A DNA stretch of 20,486 nt. Origin: a virus. The notes beneath the pieces are model-generated. The model saw only the letters and a program-made list of their open reading frames with translations, did no database searches and had not been told where the DNA came from. Numbering within the stretch: the first letter of the stretch is position 1; the number at the start of each line of letters is the position of its first letter. The stretch is taken from the IMG/VR virus record IMGVR_UViG_3300030060_000501, positions 1 through 20,486 of that record. One strand, 5' to 3'. The position numbers and the translations under genes were made by a program. Positions 1 through 9,000 of the stretch are shown here, in pieces.

Positions 1-279
1 GTGGAAAATCTGAGTTACATATGTGTATGCAGCTCTGTCTCTTCCAAGGTATTCAGTAGGACTAGCACCTTCTTGAGCTTTAGTTGGTTCAGATGAAATG
101 GTTGCATTATCTTCTACTTGGACTTGCCAAAATGTAGAGTTTAATGTTTTACCTCCATTTAAACCACCTGCTGCTGTAAGTAAAGGTGTCCTTTGACCAC
201 CGACTTTAAACAATTCACCAGCGAAGTTATTAATGTTTTGTGCATAAATCGTATTGTTTGTTAACGATATGTCTGCCAT
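1..279 (-). CDS. Major capsid protein, SU10-like, N-terminal part (runs off the window)
   Basis: The first 93 codons of a leftward gene are present, starting with ATG at 279 and still open at base 1. An AGGAGAAG ribosome site lies at 286-293, seven bases upstream. The peptide begins MADISLTNN and contains LLTAAGGLNGGKTLNS (about residues 34-49), an acidic EGASPTEY segment and YVTQIF close to the window edge. I recognise this pattern from the SU10-type major capsid proteins (HK97 fold): a GG-rich turn, a beta segment with FWQ, an EGA segment and a conserved TQIF. It follows directly after a scaffold-like gene, which is the usual scaffold-capsid order. It would form the icosahedral shell. The family call rests on about a third of the protein, from memory of the family; a capsid role is more certain than the exact family. 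Confidence 0.65.
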   Translation of the reverse strand, partial: MADISLTNNTIYAQNINNFAGELFKVGGQRTPLLTAAGGLNGGKTLNSTFWQVQVEDNATISSEPTKAQEGASPTEYLGRDRAAYTYVTQIFH

Positions 280-303
280 TTTTATCTTCTCCTATTTAAA
301 TTG

Positions 304-798
304 TTATTTTTTTTCGTCTTTTATAGAGTCCATCATACGCAATTTAGCGTTAATGGTATCTCTTGGTCTTTGGTTGGAATCTCTAACGAATTTGTTGAAC
401 TCTTGTGATATATCAACAGGTTCAGCATTTACACCAATTTGATTCAAAGTCTCAACACGTGATTGAGCGTCTACTACATTTTGAGTCATATCAGCAGGAG
501 TTTCACTAGGTTGTGTGGAACTACTAACTTCTCCAAACTCTTGAGTTACAAAATCCTGTATGGACTCTACATTCATATCACCTGTATAGAGTTTAGTAAC
601 AGCTTTTCCTATTCCTTTATCTGCTTGTAGTCCTAAAGAACTCAATGCATTATTCATGGCATTGGCTTTAAACGCTTTGTTTTCAGCCTTAAGCTTTTTG
701 TACTCTTCTCTAAGTTGTTTGATACCATCTGTAGAATCGTCTACGACTTCTTCTACTGTAGTTTCTTCTTTTGTTTCTTCTTGGTTTATTTCTTCCAT
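304..798 (-). CDS. Probable capsid scaffolding protein
   Basis: This is a 164-residue, mostly helical and highly charged protein. It has an acidic Glu/Thr-rich N-terminus (NQEETKEETTVEEVV), then a Lys/Glu stretch likely to form a coiled coil (about residues 28-48), a Ser/Thr/Pro linker, and a basic C-terminus ending SIKDEKK. Length, charge pattern and position immediately before the capsid gene fit a scaffold that fills the procapsid and is removed on maturation. No catalytic motif is visible. An in-frame ATG exists at 810, but the one at 798 has GGAGAAA at a good distance, so I prefer it. The gene is the first of the short capsid transcription unit served by the promoter at 961-989. The function is inferred from context; an ordinary head accessory protein is possible. 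Confidence 0.5.
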   Translation of the reverse strand: MEEINQEETKEETTVEEVVDDSTDGIKQLREEYKKLKAENKAFKANAMNNALSSLGLQADKGIGKAVTKLYTGDMNVESIQDFVTQEFGEVSSSTQPSETPADMTQNVVDAQSRVETLNQIGVNAEPVDISQEFNKFVRDSNQRPRDTINAKLRMMDSIKDEKK

Positions 799-887
799 TA
801 TTTTCTCCATTTTTCTCTAGCATAAAATCCCATATAAAAATAATCGCTAGGTAATTAAAAGGGATGTCGCAAGGGATTTTTAATACT

Positions 888-953
888 AGTTGGACACCTT
901 GGATAACCAACTGATTACGACCCTATATTTAGTGTGCCGAACTCGTCAGGCAC
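888..953 (-). promoter_or_regulatory. Structured 5' leader of the capsid operon (two hairpins)
   Basis: The interval 811-998 has no gene. Downstream of the leftward promoter it contains two inverted repeats. GTGCC/GGCAC (934-938 and 949-953) lies right at the predicted 5' end of the RNA. AGTTGG/CCAACT (888-893 and 907-912) is a perfect 6-bp stem with a 13-base loop. The leader from about 954 to the scaffold start is about 150 nt, unusually long here, where most genes overlap. It may stabilise the capsid mRNA or control its translation. The structures are read by eye, without energy calculation. Confidence 0.45.
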
Positions 954-960
954 TATATAT

Positions 961-989
961 AGTATATAGTATTTAGAATCTAAAGTAAA
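961..989 (-). promoter_or_regulatory. Leftward sigma70-type promoter for scaffold and capsid
   Basis: On the minus strand TTTACT (984-989) and TATACT (961-966) are separated by exactly 17 bases, matching 4/6 and 5/6 of the sigma70 consensus. The predicted start is near 954. It sits just behind the stop codon of the 364-residue gene (999-1001) and would supply extra transcription of the capsid genes. The -35 is embedded in the palindrome at 977-999. Confidence 0.55.
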
Positions 990-999
990 GGTTTAGATT
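977..999 (-). promoter_or_regulatory. Operator-like palindrome AATCTAAA-N7-TTTAGATT
   Basis: Minus-strand arms AATCTAAA (992-999) and TTTAGATT (977-984) are perfect inverted repeats around a 7-base centre, covering the -35 box of the capsid promoter. The word AAATCTAAAC (991-1000) recurs on the plus strand at 19486-19495 and 19716-19725. A binding site for a phage regulator is the simplest reading. A 5' hairpin is less likely because it lies upstream of the predicted transcription start. Confidence 0.5.
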
Positions 1000-2093
1000 T
1001 AACTTTCTGTTAGACCAGTAACTTGACCTGATTGTGTTGTAGCAGCACCAGTTGCAATAGAGCTACCTGATACGCTTTGTGCTTCTATAGCAGATATTTC
1101 TTCTAATAAATTTTCATCTTTAAATAAAGTAGCATCTAATACATTAGAAGCTGTACCTACAGTTGTGTTTCTATTTTGTCTTCTAGCCATGCTACCTAGT
1201 AATCTTGCAGTAGTTGCGGCTTGAGCAAACTGTGTTCTTGCTCTACCTAATGTAACTCCTGCTTGTGTAAATTCTTGTATTCTTTCTAAAGATACATCTT
1301 CTCCTACTTCAGTTGTATATACAGCACCTAACTCTGATGCGTTTAATCTTTTTTGTAGTATTTCTTGATTTAAATTTGGGTCAATAGCTAGTGCTAATAT
1401 TGATGCTTCTTCAAGTTGAACAGATTCTCCAAGTTCATTAGAGTAATAATCGTTATAAGCTGATACAATATTTTGTTTCATGCCTTCATCCATTCTGTCA
1501 AACAATCTACTTCTAACAGTATTAACTCTATTTATATATTCACTAGGAGATACTTGATTGCCAACCATAGTTGCATATATTTCTCTACCTTTTTGTTTTG
1601 CATAACCACCTAGTCCTTGACCTACAAGTGATGCTTTTATCTGTTCAAAACCAGCAACATAAGAACCTTCTGTCATTCTTATAGCTCCTGTTTCTGTATT
1701 TACAATTCCAGGAAATACTGTGTTATATTCTGGAGTTTCTTGCATAAATGCTTTTGCTGCAGCATCTGAACCATCTCCTTCAATATATCCTTTTATATAT
1801 GCGTCAACTAATGTATCTGCATTGCCACCTGCAAATGCTTTGAGCCACGGTAAACGTATGTAAACTTGATTAGGACTTAAATTTATAGGTTCTTCTTCAG
1901 AGCTTGATGCTCCTGATGGTGCTGTATAATTAGAACCTCCTGGTAAAGACGCTGCTTCTCTTTTTGCTCTTTCTTCATCTTGATAATATCCAGCTCCTTC
2001 TAAGTCTGTAATAAATTTTTTACCACCATCTGTTTGGTCATCAACAGTTATAGGTGTTAGTTGGTCTCTTCTAAAGTATGAACGTATAGCCAT
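999..2093 (-). CDS. Structural protein, probable internal virion or ejection component (364 aa)
   Basis: I do not recognise a named family. The protein has a basic N-terminus (AIRSYFRR), a Ser/Gly-rich low-complexity linker (about residues 52-70), and then an Ala-rich helical body. A central segment reads AIDPNLNQEILQKRLNASE, followed by QAGVTLGRARTQFAQAA. I have seen this style of helical repeat in structural proteins of marine and actinobacterial phages. The C-terminus is Ser/Thr/Gly-rich. There is no signal peptide, no clear membrane segment and no catalytic motif. It starts in a TAATG junction with the preceding 464-residue gene, so the two are translationally coupled, and it is the last gene before the capsid promoter. 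An injected core protein or a minor head protein is inferred from position only. Confidence 0.5.
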   Translation of the reverse strand: MAIRSYFRRDQLTPITVDDQTDGGKKFITDLEGAGYYQDEERAKREAASLPGGSNYTAPSGASSSEEEPINLSPNQVYIRLPWLKAFAGGNADTLVDAYIKGYIEGDGSDAAAKAFMQETPEYNTVFPGIVNTETGAIRMTEGSYVAGFEQIKASLVGQGLGGYAKQKGREIYATMVGNQVSPSEYINRVNTVRSRLFDRMDEGMKQNIVSAYNDYYSNELGESVQLEEASILALAIDPNLNQEILQKRLNASELGAVYTTEVGEDVSLERIQEFTQAGVTLGRARTQFAQAATTARLLGSMARRQNRNTTVGTASNVLDATLFKDENLLEEISAIEAQSVSGSSIATGAATTQSGQVTGLTES

Positions 2094-3487
2094 TATCCTA
2101 TCCTAGTGTCTCTAAGCACATTTCCGCCTAATGAAGATGATATCTTTTCTGCCATGTCACTCATAAAGTATTCGTTTCTTTGAGCATATGCACTTGTTCT
2201 ATATTTTTTTCTAGCTTCTATTTGTGATAAACCTACACCTTCTAAGAATGTTTCATCTAACTCATCTGCTACTTCTCCGAAAGTATTTTGATAAAAAGTT
2301 TTATATGGTCCTACAACCATAGAATAATTTAAATTTTTACCTCCATATTTATCTCCCCATACAGGGTCATTGTCAAACATTTGTTGCATTGTACTATTAA
2401 AAGTACCTTGGTCATTTGCATATAACTCTACTAAATTGTTCTGTTCTTCTCTAGATAATCCATTCCAACGAGATAATCCTATGTATCTTATTGCTTGGTT
2501 TTGTGCAGTAATGCCTTGTGTATATGATGCATTTGATTGTGACCAAGTAGGATTGTTTAACTCACTTCTTGGTCCAGAAAATATTTCATAATAATTACTA
2601 TCTTTAGCATAATCAAATCCTTCAATGCCTAATACAAATCCTAAGTATTCATCAAGTAAAGTAGAAGTAATCTTGCCTCTTATAGTTTGTTCTAATAAAT
2701 TTTTGTACAGTTCTGGATTCTCTTTCTTAAATGCATCTGCGTTTACACCTATGTCTGACATTGCAGTAACTAATTCATCTTCTTTTATTCCAAGTAATTT
2801 TGCATACTTTTGATTTGTTACTGTCTCACCATTTAAGTTAAATGATAAAGGGTCATCTCCACCTGTTAATACTGTTGCGTTTAAGAAATCTAATTGCCCT
2901 TGTGTATAACCTGTTGTTAATCCTGCTCTACTAAGTTGTTCTGATGTTAAAGAAGTACCTAAAGCTAATGATTCAAACAGTAATGTTAAACCAACAGCTT
3001 TACCATTTATCTCATCAAACAACCAAGGGTATGATGTTTTTAATTCTTCAAATCCATCAAATACAAAATCAGAAAAATTATTATTAGCGACAGGTGCAAA
3101 CTTACCACCTACATTAAATCCTTGCATTGTTAAGCTACGGTCTTCTATGATTGTTCCTGGAGGAGGTGTATTAGATAATGCAGGACCTACTCTATCTTCT
3201 CCGTCTGCTGATGTACCCCAGTTAGTATTGTATCTGTTAGCAGTCAAACCATTTGCTACATAAGATATGTATGCTGGATATCCAACTAAACCAGATATAT
3301 CATATGCAAAGTAAACAACACCTTCTTTTACATATACATAATCTGCAACTAATTTATCACTGTGTACCCAATTGGCTAATCCTCTTGATGGTGCTGGTGG
3401 ACTTGTACTCCAACCATCTCCTTCATAAAGCTCTAAATCTTCTCTCTCTATTTGTCTTTGTTCACCGTCTTTATATATAGTTATCAT
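2093..3487 (-). CDS. Structural protein, probable internal virion or ejection component (464 aa)
   Basis: The function is not recognised. The N-terminal 30 residues (IYKDGEQRQIEREDLELYEGDGW) resemble a small beta module that leads into a Pro-rich SPPAPSR linker. A Gly/Asn/Thr-rich middle and a helical C-terminal half (about residues 230-464) follow, with many aromatic residues and an NLVELYANDQ segment. No transmembrane helix or enzyme motif is apparent. Its start overlaps the lysozyme stop by four bases (ATGA), and its stop overlaps the next start (TAATG). The gene sits inside the block of large virion proteins, so a role in the internal core or DNA-delivery machinery is the best inference. 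A tail or adhesin part cannot be excluded. Confidence 0.5.
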   Translation of the reverse strand: MITIYKDGEQRQIEREDLELYEGDGWSTSPPAPSRGLANWVHSDKLVADYVYVKEGVVYFAYDISGLVGYPAYISYVANGLTANRYNTNWGTSADGEDRVGPALSNTPPPGTIIEDRSLTMQGFNVGGKFAPVANNNFSDFVFDGFEELKTSYPWLFDEINGKAVGLTLLFESLALGTSLTSEQLSRAGLTTGYTQGQLDFLNATVLTGGDDPLSFNLNGETVTNQKYAKLLGIKEDELVTAMSDIGVNADAFKKENPELYKNLLEQTIRGKITSTLLDEYLGFVLGIEGFDYAKDSNYYEIFSGPRSELNNPTWSQSNASYTQGITAQNQAIRYIGLSRWNGLSREEQNNLVELYANDQGTFNSTMQQMFDNDPVWGDKYGGKNLNYSMVVGPYKTFYQNTFGEVADELDETFLEGVGLSQIEARKKYRTSAYAQRNEYFMSDMAEKISSSLGGNVLRDTRIG

Positions 3488-4341
3488 TTTGTTTCTTCTT
3501 TATTATATACTTTATCCATAAAATCTAATTGTCTATCTATTGTATCTCCAACAATTTCTTTTGTCTTACTCTTTATTGATTGACCTAACTTTCTAAAATA
3601 CTGTGGCACATCATTTATTGGGTCAAAGAAATCTGATGTTACAGTTACTGTCATCTCTTTATCTGCTTCTTGTTGTACTCGTTCTGGTGTCCAATATGGT
3701 CTTACATCATTTACACCATAAAGTTCTTGTAATGCTCTAGACCATAATTCATTAGTAGCATCATCAGGTATCATATAGCTACCTACTTTTTTAAATATTC
3801 TTTGCACTTCTGTAGGAACAGTACCTCCATTATCATCAGTGTCATTGTCTTCAAAATCAAAATTTGTAAATTTACCTTCTTTATCTAATCTATTCATTGC
3901 CCAATCAGGTACTTCACCTTTATATTTTCTAGCAAACTTTTTCTCTTGGTCTTCTCTAATATCTATAGCATTACCTTTAGAAATAAGTTCTAGACCATCA
4001 TAAGTTCCTATGTCTCCTTCAAGATTACGTAAAGTCCAAGGTCTATTAAAATAAACTAATGTTGCATACATTAGTTCTTCTTCTGAAAAATCTTCAATAG
4101 ATATATTTGGGCTATTTTTAATAAGTCTTTCAACAGTTTCTCTCGCATGATTTAAATCTAATTGCAATATTTCTATTGCTTTTTCTCTATCTATTACATC
4201 ACCCATTTCAAAATCATATGTTTCTGTTGCATTAGTATGTCCAAATCCAATAGTAGGTGTTCCATTTACATCTTCATATGCATTAGTTTTAAATCCTTCT
4301 AGCTCTTCTATTTCACCAATTATTTCTTCTGTCAGGTCCAT
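3484..4341 (-). CDS. Virion-associated T4-type lysozyme (glycoside hydrolase 24)
   Basis: This is a 285-residue muramidase-like protein expected to cut the glycan chains of peptidoglycan. The catalytic triad of T4 lysozyme is visible with exact spacing: E15 (LEGF), D24 (YEDVNG) and T30 (TIGFGHT), matching E11-D20-T26 of T4. The lysozyme core fills about the first 130-150 residues, with YFNRPWTLRN near residue 100. The remaining C-terminal half is unrelated and ends in a helical KSKTKEIVGDTIDRQLDF segment, perhaps for virion attachment. An upstream ATG at 4416 is in frame but would overlap the preceding gene by 74 bases. The ATG at 4341 has AGGA just upstream and follows the previous stop by one base, so I chose it. 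Its place among ejection proteins, with no holin beside it, suggests local wall digestion at entry rather than host lysis. Confidence 0.85.
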   Translation of the reverse strand: MDLTEEIIGEIEELEGFKTNAYEDVNGTPTIGFGHTNATETYDFEMGDVIDREKAIEILQLDLNHARETVERLIKNSPNISIEDFSEEELMYATLVYFNRPWTLRNLEGDIGTYDGLELISKGNAIDIREDQEKKFARKYKGEVPDWAMNRLDKEGKFTNFDFEDNDTDDNGGTVPTEVQRIFKKVGSYMIPDDATNELWSRALQELYGVNDVRPYWTPERVQQEADKEMTVTVTSDFFDPINDVPQYFRKLGQSIKSKTKEIVGDTIDRQLDFMDKVYNKEETK

Positions 4342-4342
4342 A

Positions 4343-6049
4343 TTAATTTCCTGATTGATTACCGATGGCTGCAAGGCTAGCCATAATGCTAGCAAAAGAT
4401 TTCCTGTATTGTGCATCTGCCTGACTTCCTGTAATTACATCTCCATAAGTATCTCTCATAAAGTCGTCAAAACTTGTTGCCATTGCTCCTGCAACATCTA
4501 CTTCTGCTTCTAGTGCTGTTGGTGTAAAGTCTCCTACTCTACCTTGACCAGCAAGGTTTCTTCTTCTTCTTGCATCTTCTAATTGAATTTCCATATTTTT
4601 TTGTCTTATATCAAAGTTTTGTTTTTGTAATGAATAATCTTGTTTAGACCAAAAATCAAAAAACTCTTGTAGTTCTCCATCTGATGCTGGTCTACCTAAT
4701 CCATCTTGTATTGCTGAGCTAATATAACTACTTGCATTTGTAAAATTAGGTTTTGTATAATTAAATATATTTTGATACGCATTGTCACTACCAAAGTTTG
4801 GTTCAAAAGCACCTGTACCATAACCATAATCTGCTAAGGAATCTTTAAAAAACTCTTTTAAAAATACATTCATATTACCTGCAGTGCTACCTGGAGCTAG
4901 AAGTATGCTATACAAATCTTCCATACTCATACCATCACCATTTAAATTAAATCTTGACATTGCAGATTCTATAGCACTTATTGTGCCACCTGGATTGTTA
5001 TCTAATACTCCATAAACAAATGTAAATGGTTGCAAGAATCCAGACTCTACTAATAAAAGTTGTGTATCCATAATGTCTTCTGGTGATGCATTAGCAAACA
5101 ATGATGTAGCTAAACCATTTTGATATAAAGGCATTGTTCCTTGATTAGTGTCTTCACTATACACATCTAAATCTAATTCTCCTATACCATAGTAATCTTG
5201 CTCACCAAAATAAGTTCTTGCTCTTGCTTGTTCTGCTTCTTCTGGTGTCATTTCTAAACCAGGTCCATATAAAGTTGCGTCTGTAAAAGCAAAACCTTCA
5301 TTAATAAATTTATCTACATAATCTGCACCATATTCGTTATCTATAATTGCATCTAAACCTGATACATATTCTTCAGTAGTTATTTCATCATTGTCAAGTT
5401 TATTTTTTAATTCATCTGCAGATGCTAAATCTATATTTTTTGCGGCTGCTGTTATGTAATCCATATCTAATGATTGTTTATTTATATATGCTTTATAAGC
5501 TAAGTCTGCTTGAGGAGCATAACCTGCAGATATTGCTGTACCTACAACATCAGCACTAATGTGTTGCAATTCAGGTGGTAATCTATCGGCTTCATGTAAG
5601 TTTATTAATACATCAGTACCTTCTGAAATAATTTCTACAGCTTCTTTCATTGCAGGAGTATCGTAAGAAAATGATTGATATATAAAATTTACATAATCTT
5701 TTGTATTTTGAGGCAATGATTCATATGATTGACCTGTCATTGCTTCAACCCACAAATGATATTCAGCTAAACTTACTTCTGGCATTTCTAAATCTGCTTG
5801 TTCTAATTGTCCACTTTCTCTAGAACTAAAGTAATTTAGTACTTCACTACCAAATTGTCGTACAAATTGTTCTCTACCTAAAAAGAAAATACTTAAAAAG
5901 TCATTAAATAATTCGGTGTTAAATGTAGTAGGTCTATTTTTTTCTGGAAGACTAAACTCATATCCACCCCAGCTATATTCTTTTTTTTCATTTACACCAA
6001 GAATAGTATCTAATACAGATTGTTCTTCTTCTGTATATTGTTCTGACAT
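4343..6049 (-). CDS. Structural protein, probable internal virion or ejection component (568 aa)
   Basis: I do not recognise the family. The protein is acidic and largely helical, with abundant Tyr/Phe/Asp. Near residues 365-380 it has NLNGDGMSMED, which resembles a calcium-binding EF-hand or dockerin loop but lacks a proper acidic residue at position 12. The C-terminal part carries a Gln/Arg-rich helix (LQKQNFDIRQKNMEIQLEDA, then RRRR) followed by an Ala/Ser-rich end. There is no signal peptide or convincing membrane helix. It begins in a TAATG junction with the stop of the 2165-residue gene, and a GGAG site lies seven bases upstream. It ends one base before the lysozyme start. Tight coupling to the giant protein and the lysozyme suggests these are assembled together in the virion. 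Confidence 0.5.
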   Translation of the reverse strand: MSEQYTEEEQSVLDTILGVNEKKEYSWGGYEFSLPEKNRPTTFNTELFNDFLSIFFLGREQFVRQFGSEVLNYFSSRESGQLEQADLEMPEVSLAEYHLWVEAMTGQSYESLPQNTKDYVNFIYQSFSYDTPAMKEAVEIISEGTDVLINLHEADRLPPELQHISADVVGTAISAGYAPQADLAYKAYINKQSLDMDYITAAAKNIDLASADELKNKLDNDEITTEEYVSGLDAIIDNEYGADYVDKFINEGFAFTDATLYGPGLEMTPEEAEQARARTYFGEQDYYGIGELDLDVYSEDTNQGTMPLYQNGLATSLFANASPEDIMDTQLLLVESGFLQPFTFVYGVLDNNPGGTISAIESAMSRFNLNGDGMSMEDLYSILLAPGSTAGNMNVFLKEFFKDSLADYGYGTGAFEPNFGSDNAYQNIFNYTKPNFTNASSYISSAIQDGLGRPASDGELQEFFDFWSKQDYSLQKQNFDIRQKNMEIQLEDARRRRNLAGQGRVGDFTPTALEAEVDVAGAMATSFDDFMRDTYGDVITGSQADAQYRKSFASIMASLAAIGNQSGN

Positions 6050-9000
6050 TAAATATCTCCTCCATAATAACTTACTTCTTCTTCTATCTCTACTCTAAAC
6101 ACATCAAAGTACATAAAGTAAAAGTCTGGATTTTCTAGCATAATTTTGTTAGCAACACCTCTTAAATAACTTCTGTACTGAGAGGCTTCCGCTCTACTTA
6201 AAGTAGCGTTTAATCCATACTCTGATTTTATTACATTCATAACTCTTTGTCTTGCTGTTAAGTATTTAATAATTCCTTTCATAGCTGATAATTCTTTTAA
6301 TTTTTTAGTAGAACCATCCGGCATATTGATTGTTGTATCCCCTTCTCTTTGTATCATCTCAGTTAATTGGTCTATTTTTGCTTGAGATGTTAAAGAACGT
6401 GGTGCTGTTGAAGTATCTCCATAGCCTTGAAATTGTTGTTGCAATTGTAATCTTACTAAATATAGTTGTTCTACTCTTTTTTGATAAGGCATGTTTGCAT
6501 ACATTGGTCCATCCATTATGACTCTTCTAGCATGTTCATATGCTAAACTTCCTTGTGCTTGTCTTACAGCTTGTTTATATTCTTCTGGTGATAAATCTAC
6601 TCTATCACCATCAGCAAAAGCTTTATTCCAAGCTTGCCAATTAAACTCGTCTAATGGACTATCAGGATACATGTAATATGCAACATCAGGATATTGTTTA
6701 AATATATCTATATTTTCTTGTTTAAAGAAACCACCTTCATCTGTAAAAGAAGTTTTTCTTATAGACTTAGATTTAGAAGTTAACAAAGAGGTAGGTTCAA
6801 AACCAAATACTTTTATAAATTGTGCTATAGCTACAACTCTATCTCCATTAGCTTTTGCTAACATTTGATAATAAGCATCTGATAATAAAGTTTGTGCAAA
6901 GTATTTACCTTCTGGGTCTCCTTCTGCAGTTTCTCTAGGGTCTAAATAAGCTCTACCTCCTGGTCCTATTTCATAATCATATTGTAAAACAGCACCTGTA
7001 GGAGCTAAGAATTGTATAAATGCTCTATGTAATAAACTTTGTGTTGCTAATCTTTTAGCTTTTTCTAATGATGCAACTTCTTGTTCTGGTGTTGAATCAT
7101 CATATGTCTGTGTCATAAACATAGCTCTTTGTATTTCTTTTACTTGATTTGCATAAGCTCTTTGAAACTCTACATCCATAGAGTCTCCTGCTGTTATTGC
7201 TTTTCTAAGCCAACTAGGTATAGCTTGCTTTGCATAAAACAATGGGTTAGCCATCTGTGGTACACCTTCATCTGGTCTACCATATGGAAAAAATACTTTG
7301 TCTACATCAGGAGTAGAAGGTAACATAGCTGCTGCAGGTATCTGTGCCAATGGTCCAAGACCAGGTATAATATCTCCAGCAACCATATTTAAACCGCTTG
7401 CATATCCTCTTAGTTTCGTATTTATACTAGGTATTTCTGTTGTTTCTTTTCCTGTTATAGGGTTTGTACCTAAAGCATCTGGATTAGGATTTTGTAAACT
7501 TTTGTCTATGTTAAATATATTTTCAAACCAATTCATGTTGTACATTTCTTCACCTGATTGTGGGTCAGTAGTAAAGAATCCTTCATCTTCATACTCTCCA
7601 AATATGCTTGGTTTACGCATAGCTTCTACACTTCTTTGTACTTTTCTACCAAATAACATCTTTTGTCCTCTTAATAATCTTGACCATGTACCAGCTATTT
7701 CAAGATAAACTTCTGCGAAAGGCATTGCTAATCTAACCATGTCTGTAATAACATGTCGTTTATTTAAATCGTAAAGCAAATCTTTTGTTTCTGTTAATGC
7801 ATATGCTTTTGCTAACTCATCAACTTGTCTTAAATCATCTACACCAAGTAGTTTAGAAGCATTAGCTTGTCCCATATTTTCTAAACTCTTAAGATATTTT
7901 CTTGCTCTGCTACCAGGGTTTGACCTACCCATAACTTTTTTAGCTTGTGCAAATACTTGTGTTCTTGCAGCGTCATCTAAATTTGCATACATGTTTTCCA
8001 TAAAGTTCCAATAAAATTGTCTAAACGCTGGAGAACGTGATAAGTCATTTGTTGTTGAACCCATCAAACCTGAAAACATTGTTTCTAATAATTTGTCATA
8101 CTTACTTGCTACATCTCCTGACATGTCAGTTCTAGATGCTTTAAATTTATGTGTGTCAGTCCATACACCACTTTTTTTAGTTCTTAACCAATTGGTATAT
8201 TTTTTATGTTGTGACTCTGACATTTCTCTATTAAATTTAAGTTTTACATCTTCACCTTTGTCAGTAATTTTTACAAATTGATTATCTGCTTTTGCAATGT
8301 GACCTATTAGTTCTTCATCTCCAGCTTGTACGATTGTGTATTTAATAACATTGTTTTCACTTTTAATAGTAGGTTTTATAGAATTTTCGTCCCATACATT
8401 ACCAACAAACTTACCATCTGGTGTGTATTCTACAGCTCTATATCTACCACCTGTCTTGTCATGTATCCTTGCAACAATAGAATCTATATATGAATCTGAG
8501 TGTACTTTACTACTAGATAATAATGATTTAGTATATCTACCTGTTTCATCAGAGTTTGATACAAATGATTTTCTCCATTGGCTTAATTCACCATCCCAGA
8601 ATGATTGTTTAACTTCATCTAAACTTCTATTAAATTGTTCTCTACCTCCTACAGGATTAAATTCAATAGAAGCTATTCGTGTAGCTAAAGGGTCATCTGC
8701 AAGTTGTAGTAACTCCTTAGTACCAGCTCCATAAAATCTTTTGTTATCTTTTGTAACCTGTGTAAATCCTCTTGCTCTCTTAGGGTCAAAGCCAATAGTC
8801 ATACCTCTATGAGATTGTGTTAACGCTCTTTGATGTTCCATAGCTAGTTCTAATGATGCATCAAATATATCTGTACCACCTCTTCCTAAATTTAAAGTGT
8901 CAGCTAAATAATCATCTCTTAATTTTTGTCTTTGTCCTTTTAACAAACCTTGTCTTTGTGAAGGTTTTCTACCTAGTACCCATGCAAACGCAGAAAATGG

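Noticed and set aside
710-910. Minus-strand 66-codon frame across the capsid leader
   Set aside because: It overlaps the scaffold gene in another frame and contains the structured leader; its Arg/Asn-rich composition is that of a frame shadow.
4342-4416. Longer lysozyme start at 4416
   Set aside because: It would overlap the preceding gene by 74 bases and adds residues unrelated to the GH24 fold; ATG 4341 has a ribosome site and fits the coupling pattern.
5050-5200. A calcium-binding EF-hand/dockerin loop as a real domain of the 568-residue protein
   Set aside because: The single NLNGDG loop is near residue 370 but lacks the final acidic ligand and a partner loop, so it was not annotated as a site.
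7298-7708. Plus-strand open frame of 136 codons, and others inside the structural genes (for example 8336-8734 and 15626-15940)
   Set aside because: They are antisense to well-supported coding sequence, lack ribosome sites and show no recognisable protein features.
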